Assembly: GCF_964355755.1 (NCBI RefSeq)
Contig: NC_092676.1
Coordinates: 23,914,288 to 23,978,287 of the forward strand
Direction: 5' to 3'
DNA: 64,000 nucleotides
From: Antedon mediterranea
Taxonomy: Eukaryota > Echinodermata > Crinoidea > Comatulida > Antedonidae
In this document: piece by piece, positions 14,400-24,284 of the stretch
Layout: every line of letters starts with the position of its first letter
How positions within the stretch are numbered: the stretch's first letter is position 1
Made by a program: the position numbers and the translations under genes
Notes under the pieces: generated by a model
Told to the model about the DNA's origin: nothing
Databases searched by the model: none
What the model saw: the letters and a program-made list of their open reading frames with translations, nothing else

Positions 14400-15020
14400 T
14401 ATTTGAAGCAGATATAAAATGATGCATGCTCAGTTATCAAATGACTAGGCCTACACTGATCATATTTGATGGTATATAGACAATTAATATTAATTATTGT
14501 TGAGGTAGTTCAAACTATGATTACACTGATCATATCCAAAATTGTGATATAGAATATTATTAATAGTTATGGAAAAGATAGATATTAAAAAACTAAACAG
14601 ATCATATCCAACAGTTTGATATAGATTATTAATATTAATTAATGATGATGCAGATATTAAAAGATTTTTGCTCAGTTATCAATTTATGACTACACTGATC
14701 ATATCCAACTATGTGATATAGATTATTAATAATAATTATTGATGAAATAGATATTGAAAGATGCATGCTCAGTTATCAAATTATGACTACACTAATCATA
14801 TCCAACATTGTGATATAGATTATTAATAATAATTATTGATGAGGTAGATATTAAAAGATGCATGCTCAGTTATCAAACTATGACTACACTGATCATATCC
14901 AACATTGTGATATAGGATATTATTAATAGTTATTGATAAGGTAGATATTAAAAAACCAAACAGATCATATCCAACAGTGTAATATAGATTATTAATATTA
15001 ATTATTAATGAGGTAGATAT
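14400..15020 (-). repeat. 97 bp satellite, inverted copy (part 1)
   Basis: Degenerate monomers read as the reverse complement of the 5905-9780 array: ATGCTCAGTTATCAAA, then TGACTACACTGATCATATCC, then a TTATTAATAATAATTATT-type tail. The segment ends where a LINE-like 3' end and the Helitron pair interrupt it. It continues at about 17910. Confidence 0.93.
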
Positions 15021-15208
15021 TCTTCTTCTTTATTGTATCAAACAAAAACAATTTCAATACAAAAGGTAGCCAAGGTATAGCCAAAGCTAATCAAGCTTGG
15101 TACCTTTTATCTTAAACTAACTTAAGCTACGAAATTAACAAATGAATAACAGAACTTAAAAGAAAATAAAAATTTGATAACGTCAAAAACCAAACAAAAA
15201 ATGTTGAA
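15021..15208 (-). mobile_element. Probable LINE 3' end split by Helitron insertion
   Basis: On the minus strand this ends in CAATAAAGAAGAAGAA, which resembles the short-repeat tail of a non-LTR retrotransposon. It interrupts the inverted 97 bp satellite. The same non-satellite sequence appears to resume after the Helitron pair (17758 to about 17905), so the Helitrons sit nested within it. No coding sequence is preserved. The class is inferred from tail form only. Confidence 0.4.
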
Positions 15209-16302
15209 TCTATATTATAAGTGAGAGAGTTTGTCTGTTTGTCTGTTTGTTCGTTATACAAAATTTTGTTACTGCACATAATCTTACATATGGGGTATCA
15301 AAATGACCGCAATTGTACCGGGAATGTTCTAAGCTATATTTCAACATCATCCGCCACCTAGGATCCAAGTTAGGGACCAAAATGTGGTCAAAACCCCCAC
15401 TTTCGATGTTTGTTCGTTATAAAAATTTCTGTGTCTGCACGTAACCATACGTATGGGGTATCAAAATGATGGCAATTGTACCCGGAAGGTTTTAAACTAC
15501 ATTTTAAAAAATTCCCCCGACTCCTGGGGTTTTTGTGGAATGGGTGGGGGGGGGGGGGGTGGTTGTGTGGTGGCTTGTGATGTCATTTTTGCTAGGGCTC
15601 GGGGTTGTAGGCTATCGAATTGTAAAATTATACTACAAAAGTTTTACAGTATTTGAATTATCCTCAGCAAGGCGTTTGGGGAAATATAGATATAGCTATA
15701 CATATTTCATTCATTAAACAATATGACACCTATTCAATTACACATTAACTGCCACTGAGGGATTATGGGTTGGGAGTGATAATAATATAAATTGTACTGG
15801 AACCGGCTTCAACAGATCACCCAGTGTATCTGGCGTGTGTTTTTTGTAGAGGGAGGAGGAGCGAAAATACTAGCGTAATGAAGTAGCCTATATGATTGGA
15901 TTGTACTAGGAAAAGTTACTAAATTTGAACTGTCCAGGGGAGGAGTTAAGGTTTGTTGATGGTGGCTGGGGTGGTGAAAGGAGAAAGAAGGCTGGGTGCC
16001 CGCAGTATCTAAATTACAAATTTTAATTATCAGCCAATATGACACCTATTCATTTACACAATTTACAACGTACTACAACCATTATTAGACCCATCGTAGT
16101 TATGAATACTCCTCTCAATTCGAAGCTTAGGTTGAATTGAATTTGTCCATCACTGGGAAGATTTTGTTTTTAAGAAAGAGTATGGGGTGTTGTTGAGGGG
16201 TCGATGTTGGTGAGTATAGACAGATACTGGCGTCGGGTGTTATGTACTGAGAAGGCTGTAAACTAATTTTGAAACCCGCCCTGGGGCGGGTATAATTGCT
16301 AG
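15209..16302 (+). mobile_element. Non-autonomous Helitron, copy 1
   Basis: The 5' end is TC (TCTATATTATAAGTGAGAGA) directly after an A. The 3' end is CTAG at 16299-16302, preceded by a GC-rich hairpin (ACCCGCCC / GGGCGGGT, 16274-16291) and a 7-base spacer. TC...hairpin...CTRR is the diagnostic Helitron architecture. No Rep/helicase coding region is present, so it is non-autonomous (1094 bp). Internal repeats of ATGGGGTATCAAAATGA occur. Relative to copy 2 it lacks about 355 bp after 15745. It includes a long poly-G run near 15545. Small open frames inside are not genes. Confidence 0.85.
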
Positions 16303-17757
16303 TCTATATTATAAGTGAGAGAGTTTGTCTGTTTGTTTGTTTGTCTGTTTGTTCGTTATACAAAATTTTGTTACTGCACATAATCTTACATATGGGGTAT
16401 CAAAATGACCGCAATTGTACCGGGAATGTTCTAAGCTATATTTCAACATCATCCGCCACCTAGGATCCAAGTTAGGGACCAAAATGTGGTCAAAACCCCC
16501 ACTTTCGATGTTTGTTCGTTATAAAAATTTCTGTGTCTGCACGTAACCATACGTATGGGGTATCAAAATGATGGCAATTGTACCCGGAAGGTTTTAAACT
16601 ACATTTAAAAAAATTCCCCCGACTCCTGGGGTTTTTGTGGAATGGGTGGGGGGGGGGGGGTGGTTGTGTGGTGGTTTGTGATGTCATTTTTGCTAGGGCT
16701 CGGGGTTGTAGGCTATCGAATTGTAAAATTATACTACAAAAGTTTTACAGTATTTGAATTATCCTCAGCAAGGCGTTTGGGGAAATATAGATATAGATAT
16801 ACATATTTTATTCATTAAACAATATGACACCTATTCAATTACACATTTAGCAAAGTACTTTAACCATATCCAGCTATTTATTGGTCTCTTGGATTGCCTC
16901 ATTACAGACATCCATACCTGTGTGAACATACACATGTTGTTTACTGTTACTGTGTTCAACTACATCACCAATCCTCCAAGGAAAAAAACGTACATTGTGG
17001 GAGAGTGGGGTTGGGAGATAGGGTTTGGGAGTTTGGTTTCAGGAGAGAGTGGGGATTTTGCTTACACCAGAATTGTGGTTGGAAACTTTTAAAGTATTTA
17101 ATCATCCCTGGGAAGCGGATGGGAGTTTGGGGTGGGGATGTACATGTAGGCCTATCACCATGACCGAAACTGTATTTGGAATGTTTTAAACTACATTTGA
17201 AAACTGCCACTGAGGGATTATGGGTTGGGAGTGATAATAATATAAATTGTACTGGAACCGGCTTCAACAGATCACCCAGTGTATCTGGGGTGTGTTTTTT
17301 GTAGGGGGAGGAGGAGCGAAAATACTAGCGTAATGAAGTAGCCTATATGATTGGATTGTACTAGGAAAAGTTACTAAATTTGAACTGTCCAGAGGAGGAG
17401 TTAAGGTTTGTTGATAGTGGCTGGGGTGGTGAAAGGAGAAAGAAGGCTGGGTGCCCGCAGTATCTAAATTACAAATTTTAATTATCAGCCAATATGACAC
17501 CTATTCATTTACACAATTTACAACGTACTACAACCATTATTAGACCCATCGTAGTTATGAATACTCCTCTCAATTCGAAGCTTAGGTTGAATTGAATTTG
17601 TCCATCACTGGGAAGATTTTGTTTTTAAGAAAGAGTATGGGGTGTTATTGAGGGGTGGATGTTGGTGAGTATAGACAGATACTGGCGTCGGGTGTTATGT
17701 ACTGAGAAGGCTGTAAACTAATTTTGAAACCCGCCCTGGGGCGGGTATAATTGCTAG
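16303..17757 (+). mobile_element. Non-autonomous Helitron, copy 2 (fuller length)
   Basis: It starts with TC at the base immediately after the CTAG of copy 1 and ends in the same hairpin plus CTAG at 17754-17757, followed by T. It is 1455 bp and nearly identical to copy 1 at both ends. It retains a segment (about 16847-17203) missing from copy 1; ACATT at both deletion edges suggests a microhomology deletion. The outer flanks are A on the left and T on the right, as expected for Helitron insertion into AT without target duplication. Frames such as 16754-17092 are not conserved between the copies and are not called. Confidence 0.85.
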
Positions 17758-17909
17758 TAATAAATAAATAACATAACATAAAGTGCTGTATGTACTATGC
17801 TGTAATAAACAAAACCATATCAGTTCAATAGATAATATCTGATGAATTCACAATATATAAAACATTGTAAATTATAGATTATTCTTTTATATACTTAAAT
17901 AAAAGTAAT

Positions 17910-19500
17910 TCTAAAGATGTATGCTCAGTTATCAAATTATGACTACAATGATCATATCCAACAATGTGATATAAATTATTAATAATAATTATTGATGAAA
18001 TAGATATTGAAAGATGCGTGCTCAGTTATCAAATTATGACTACACTGATCATATCCAACATTGTGATATAGGATATTATTAATAGTCATTGATAAGGTAG
18101 ATATTAAAAGATGCATGCTCAGTTATCATATTATGACTACACTGATCATATTGAACAATGCAATATAGATTATTAATATTAATTATTGATGAGGTAGATA
18201 TTAAAAGATGCATGCTCAGTTATCAAATTCTGACTACACTGATCATATCCAACAATGTGATATAGATTATTAATAATAATTATTGAAAGGTAGATATTAA
18301 AAGATGCGTGCTCAGTTATCAAATTATGACTACACTGATCATATCGAACAATGTGATATAGATTATTAATATTAATTATTGATGAGGTAGATATTAAAAG
18401 ATGCGTGCTCAGTTATCAAATTCTGACTACACTGATCATTATCGAACAATGTGATATAAGATATTAATAATAATTATTGATGAGGTAGATATTAAAAGAT
18501 GCGTGTTCAGTTATCAAATTCTGACTACACTGATCATATCCAACGTGATATAATATATTATTAATAGTTATTGATAAGGTATATATTAAAAAACTAAACA
18601 GATCATATCCAACAATGTGATATAGGTTATTAATATTAATTAATGATGATGTAGATATTAAAAGATTATTGCTCAGTTATCAGATTATGACTACACTGAT
18701 CATAACCAACAATGTGATATAGATTATTAATAATAATTATTGATGAAATAGATATTGAAAGATGGGTGCTCAGTTATAAAATTATGACTACACTGATCAT
18801 ATCCAACATTGTGATATAGGATATTATTAATAGTTATTGATAAGGTATATTAAAAGATGCGTGCTGTTATTAAATTATGACTACACTGATCATATCGAAC
18901 AATGTGATATAGATTATTAATATTAATTATTGATGAGGTAGATATTAAAAGATGCGTGCTCAGTTATCAAATTATGACTACAATGATCATATCCAACAAT
19001 GTGATATAAATTATTAATAATAATTATTGATGAAGGAAATAGATATTGAAAGATGTGTGCTCAGTTATCAAATTATGACTACACTAATCATATCCAACAT
19101 TGTGATATAGGATATTATTAATAGTCATTGATAAGGTATATATTAAAAGATGCGTGCTCAGTTATCAAATTCTGACTACACTGATCATATCGAACAATGT
19201 GATATATTATGATATTAATATTAATTATTGATGAGGTAGATATTAAAAGATGCGTGCTCAGTTATCAAATTATGACTAACACTGATCATATCCTACATTG
19301 TGATATAGGACATTATTAATAGTTATTGATAAGGTAGTTATTAAAAGATGTGTGCTCAGTTATCAAATTTTGACTACAAAGATCATATCCAACATTGTGA
19401 TGTAGATTTATATTAATATTAATTATTGATGATGTAGATATTATAAGATGCATGCTAAGTTATCAAATTGTTACTACACGGATCATATTTGATATTGTGA
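17910..19500 (-). repeat. 97 bp satellite, inverted copy (part 2)
   Basis: About 16 monomers are in the reverse-complement orientation of the 5905-9780 array. They show GATGCGTGCTCAGTTATCAA and ACTACACTGATCATATCC in each unit, with more point and length variation than the forward array. The array grades into unique sequence at about 19500. Confidence 0.95.
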
Positions 19501-19900
19501 TTGATGATATATTCATATAAAGAGTGTACAATACTCACAGTATTTTTTAATCCATCCACATGAAGAAGAGACACAAGAAGAGTTGTTTGAAATTGTGAAG
19601 CCTCACAACCTTACTAATTGTGATGACATTTAATATAATATTACAGCCATACACAAACAGTAAGGTAGTTAGGGTCACTACAATCTATTAAAATAATTAA
19701 CATTAATTTAACTGGAAACATTGTTAATTATCAGTTTGAGTTTGACTTTTGTCTCTTTTGTTGTAGAATTGAATCTCTGTTTATCCATTGCTTTCAACCT
19801 GAAAATAAACAGGCCTAATACCTTGGCATTAGCAATGAAATCAACTTACACACTGATGAATCTTAATACTCCTACCTACCTATCTAATATTTTATATAGA
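19501..19900. other. Unique sequence after the satellites
   Basis: AT-rich, with no recognisable exon or element. A 60-codon plus-strand frame at 19721-19903 is hydrophobic and composition-driven; I see no homology to support it. Confidence 0.5.
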
Positions 19901-20500
19901 TAGGCTGTCTATGACCCCCCAGCCTATCCCTAGCTAGGCCTATGCCTCTCTAGACCATTCTGCTGGCTAGCTAGCAAGGCCCTAGGCCTAGTCCTATAAT
20001 TAATAGCACAGGTCTCATATAGATAGGCCTAGCTAGAGTGTTTAGACTGAGCCTGGTTATATGCCTATTTATTTAACTAGGACTAGGCAGGCCTAATCAG
20101 CCTAAACTAAGGCCTAATAAACTAGTCTAGGCCCTAACTAGAATACATAGAGCTAGCTAGTTAGGCAGCCTAGGCCTAGCTACTTATTAGCTAGTAAGTA
20201 GGCCTAGCTAGCTAGCCTACCAGTTCCCTAGTAGGGCCTAACCAGGTGGGCCTACTAGCCTAGCCTACTACTCTAGCTAGGCTAGATCTTTCTATTTCTA
20301 GGCCTAGCTAGACAAGGCTAGCCAGTAGGCCTAGTAGTACTAGGCCTACCTAGTTTTTAGGCCTAAACTATTAGCTAGAGTAGAGAGATGCTAGCCTAAC
20401 TAGGCCTAGGCCCTAGCTAGCTAGCTAGGCCTAGACTAGGCTAGCCTATAGGCTATAGGCCTGCCCTCTACTAGCTAGGCCTAATCTGCCCTTTTTGGAG
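19900..20500. repeat. CTAG / AGGCCTAG low-complexity tract
   Basis: The tract is dominated by overlapping CTAG, GCTAGC and AGGCCT words (for example AGGCCTAGCTAGCTAGCCTA). It is not a clean tandem repeat: the short palindromic words recur in irregular order. A second, shorter tract lies at 21235-21440. Both contrast with the AT-rich surroundings, and isolated TAGGCCTA words occur throughout the window. Confidence 0.85.
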
Positions 20501-21234
20501 GCTAAAATATTGTCTGAAATAAGCTATGACCTACAAATATAGCTTAACTATCTGTTTAAGGGTGACACTGATGATGGGTAATCAATAAAATATGCTTCTA
20601 AATCTACCTTTTTGGCTTGCAATCATAATATCCAGTCTAGCCTAGGCCTAGGCCTGCACGGATCAGGTAGCGAAACGAACGAAGTGAGAGCAGAGAGCTG
20701 AGGAGGAGGAGGCCTCCTCCTCGGCCTAGGTTTCAGGCAGAAAAGAACATCTTGAGTTTGTGTAATTATATATCTATTTATAGTTATTTTAAAATATATC
20801 CCTAACATTTAAAAAATTATATATATTACTGACAATTAATTCTAAGAATGATACTCTATCTAATGATAAAATCAATTAAATGTATTTTCCGTACGAAATT
20901 AATTATATACGAGGATGGCATAAGTGATAGTTCTCTGTTATCAAAAAACAACTACATACTATACCTGGGCTTATTGTTGGCTGGCTTATTGTTGGCTAGC
21001 TTGACACAAGCCAGAGAACAGCATGTTGTACAAAAACACCACCACCACGTCTCTCTCACACTCACAGTACTGTGTTGGTTGTGATAGGCCTAAATAATTT
21101 TTTATTTTAAAGGTACTTTCAGCAATTTTATTCTGTAGCTAGCCCTACCATAATAATGGCCAGTATCTGAATGAATGGTCACAGTGGCAATTGATTTAGT
21201 GAGGCTAAGCCTTTTACAGTTGATTGAATAAAAA
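20501..21234. other. Non-coding DNA between CTAG tracts
   Basis: It includes a perfect 20-base palindrome of GAGGAGGAGG and its complement at 20703-20722 and a direct TTATTGTTGGCT repeat near 20970. The frames at 20623-20808 and 20848-21084 are not supported by any recognisable domain. Confidence 0.5.
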
Positions 21235-21440
21235 ACTAGGCCTAGGCCTAGGCCCTAGGCTAGCCTAGCTAGGGCCAGGCCTAGGCTAGGACCTATAGTA
21301 GTATAGTAGTAGGCCTAGTACTAGTAGTAGTATGTAGGCCGTGCCCAGCAGGGGAGGCTACTATTTAGTCTAGGCTCAGGCTGTACGTATGTTGGGATCC
21401 GTATGTAGTGGTGTAGTACGAGGCCTAGGACGATTGGTAG
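21235..21440. repeat. Second CTAG / AGGCCTA-rich tract
   Basis: Same word composition as 19900-20500, including CTAGGCCTAGGCCTAGGCCC and short TAGTAG runs. No coding potential. Confidence 0.8.
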
Positions 21441-22880
21441 GAGGAGGCCAAAACTAGATCGTAGGTCGTTGTGAAATAAGCCAAGTATTATTTTTTTGTA
21501 TCGACTTATACCATTATAAAAAGATGGGAAAATAGAGGTGTCCCATTTATTGATTGAGTTTGTTAATGTGTTAAAATACTGCTGCTTTTGTTTAGTGCAT
21601 TATGTTTCAGCAACAAAGGGAAAACAACTATGCCCTGCATGCTGTAGAATTAATTTCAGTTTTCAAGTTAATGCAGTATATTATGGCTCTTTATTTCTAT
21701 ATAATTTTTACAGATTTATAGATACAGAAAGTATATAAAGAAAGTTTTTATTCCAGTTACAAATAAAAAATATAATTTACCTAACGATAACACAGTAGTA
21801 CATTTAATAAAGATGACAGTAGTACATTTAATAAGATCTATCACATACTGATTATTAGGTAATCAGTAAAACAAATAAACATTATAATTTTGTCAATGAA
21901 TCTGTACCATTTTGTTCCCAGAAAACACAGTGTTTGACATTGCGTGTTTTTAGGTTTGGTTTTTCTAAAACGTTTTAAACACGTTTTTAAACTTTTCTGT
22001 GTAGAAATACATGTTCTAATTGAACAACGTTTGCATCAAAACGTTATAATAGCGAATGCAAAACGGAGCTGATAATGTCGCCATGAAGAGGATGATTGGT
22101 GTGAATACATCGGTAAGCCGTTCGCTGTAGAATGAGTCAAGCATTTGCATAGACAAACCAATTACTTTCCACGCTCTACCCAGCACCTTCGCACCCTTAC
22201 ATTCCCCTGATATTCCTAGCCCAATATACAATATGCCCAAATAGAACATTACTGATTAGTAAAACATAAACATTCTATAGTACAAATATCCTGCTTTACC
22301 CCAAAGAACCGAGTTTCCTCAAGCAGTACAGCCTTGTATTTAACTTCTTAACTTACGATCAACATGTCCACCCATTTAAGCTTAAGTCAAACACTACTGC
22401 CAGATACTTATAATTGTTAACAATCTCTACTTCCTTTACTTTAATTAATGTATACTGTCAGACCAATTATGTTTTCGAAAATCAATCCTTATTTCTTTCT
22501 TTTATTTATGTTTAGTGTTTAGTTCAAGAAACTAAAAAATATGATTTATCTACCAATAAGATTTGGCCGATTAGAATGCATTTGCCAATATTCTTTTACA
22601 TATTTCACAACATTATAGAGTTTAGGTAATTTAACCGATTGTAATGTAGTATTTAGGATATTTTAATATCGATTGTACTGTAGTATTTAGGATGTTTTAA
22701 ATCCGATTGTATTGTAGTATTTAACATTTTCTAATTTCGAATCGGATTGTACTAAATTTTAAAGTGTTTAAATCCAGATAGGAATAACATAGGCCTAGTA
22801 TTTAATATGCTTTAATTTTGATTATACTGTAGTGTTTAGTTTAGTTTTTATATATAATAAGTAAGTATACCTACTTATAT
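21441..22880. other. Intergenic DNA with small degenerate repeat
   Basis: There is no recognised gene. At about 22630-22860 a degenerate repeat of about 45 bp (CGATTGTACTGTAGTATTTA variants) occurs four to five times. A 77-codon minus-strand frame at 22016-22249 looks protein-like, but I cannot assign it to any family. Confidence 0.5.
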
Positions 22881-23865
22881 AGTTTTTATTTATTTATTTA
22901 TTTATTCATAGGAATCACCTTTATATCGGTGTCACACATTTATCTCAGTTAATGGTGCATCCAATTTACAGACAAAATTACAAATAACATAAGCCACAAA
23001 GTTCTAAATACTAATACATAACATCAAAACAAAATGTAAACTAATTAATTAATTAGATCTGTATGAAAATACATAATATGTAAATTGTACAATATATATA
23101 ACTACAAAAATAAAAACAGAACAACAAAAATACAGGATGGGCCTAATAAATAAATAAAACGTACAGATACATCCTCATAGAGATGTCTGTAGCTTGTTTA
23201 CTATATTAATCAATTAGTTGAGAGAGGTAATGCTGATAACATTGTAGATCTAGTAACCCATGCTTTCATTAAATATTTTTTACAATAAAAATCAAAGATT
23301 TTTCCTAATGTTTCATTTTCAGTGAATAAATTGTCTAGCATAAAGTGGTGTTTTAATTCCTGAGATCCACAATTAAAATTATCCCAGTACATACTTAATT
23401 ATTGTCTAACAGAGTTTAATGAGGGACATTTAAATAAAAAATGGTTTACTGTTTCTTTTTCGTTAGTACTACACACCTTACATAATCCTGTGTTATGATT
23501 TGACCAGGATTGTCTACGACCCTCAAGATCTAGAGAGTTTGATCTTGCTTTAAATTTTAAATTGATACTCATAAAATTAGTTTTATCTAACAAATATTGT
23601 TCAAGGTTTGGAGTTCCTTTATACATAGTATATTCCGTTAACGTTGTTTTGAATGGAATTTCGTTTTGCATTGGGCCTTTGAAAACCACTCGTTATGATC
23701 AACTTGTTTATTATTTTTCCTAAATGGCTTTATCCAGTTAGTAGATGGTTCTTCATTAAATTTGTCTATAAAATTTGTTTTATTTAAAATATCTTTAGTT
23801 AATATAGTATATTGTTACAAAATCTTGGCATTCCCTATAACACAGTACCTAATAATAACATGCCT
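22880..23865 (-). pseudogene. 5'-truncated, decayed non-LTR retrotransposon (LINE)
   Basis: On the minus strand this is the C-terminal end of a LINE polyprotein. Residues read from about 23840 (DKFNEEPSTNWIKPF), then 23689-23399 with a zinc-knuckle-like C-x2-C...HFLFKCP motif typical of LINE C-termini. After one in-frame TAA the same frame continues at 23392-23210. A frameshift at about 23690 separates the first two segments. The 3' untranslated part and a (TTTA)n tail lie at 22880-23160. It is inactive: truncated, frameshifted and with an internal stop. I cannot choose the exact clade by eye. It lies just upstream of AMD1 in the opposite orientation. Confidence 0.75.
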
Positions 23866-24222
23866 TATAAAAAGTACATGCATTGCTAGTTGTTGATGTT
23901 TTGTATTGTTCCTTGTAGTTTGTACTGTAGGTTACATAACAGAACAATTGTATTGTCTTCCCATTCAATAGACACCCTTCTCTACATAAAACATAATACA
24001 CAACACCCCTATCATAATAATGGTATAGTCCATATAAGTCGAGGTGGCCGAAAGCGGCACCTGATAATAAGTGGAGTTTGACAGCAGTTTTAACCTGGAC
24101 CTGGTGGAGCTACCCTTTGAAACCAGGTAGGTAGGTTTATACCTCCCTGCTTTATTTATAACATTATAAATAAGGCTAATGTTAACCTTATTTTGTGTTA
24201 CCTTTTCATATTTTTTTTTCAG
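23866..24222 (+). other. AMD1 upstream region, possible 5' UTR exon
   Basis: The AMD1 promoter or leader should lie here or further upstream. A candidate leader exon ends at the donor-like ACCAG|GTAGGT near 24125, and a polypyrimidine tract with CAG at 24220-24222 precedes the exon containing the start codon. No TATA box is evident. The exon call rests on splice motifs alone. Confidence 0.35.
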
Positions 24223-24231
24223 GATTTCTAC

Positions 24232-24240
24232 ATGAAGTAG
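24232..24240 (+). promoter_or_regulatory. Two-codon upstream ORF in AMD1 leader
   Basis: ATGAAGTAG (Met-Lys-stop) lies 45 bases before the AMD1 start, in the leader exon that begins at 24223. Mammalian AMD1 mRNA has a six-codon uORF that mediates polyamine-dependent translational control. This one is shorter and different in sequence, so the parallel is only positional. A second ATG at 24277 opens a 16-residue frame that overlaps the true start and ends at 24327. Confidence 0.4.
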
Positions 24241-24284
24241 TAAAGACAAAACCAGATTTAAATTGAGAACAGGGAAATGCCATC

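Noticed and set aside
15453-17500. Several open frames in the Helitron pair, including paired 78-codon minus-strand frames
   Set aside because: They lie inside non-autonomous Helitrons, show no Rep or helicase motif, and the longest (16754-17092) spans the segment deleted in the other copy.
22016-22249. 77-codon minus-strand frame with balanced composition
   Set aside because: Protein-like, but I cannot match it to a family, and flanking splice sites are not convincing. It could be a transposon relic.
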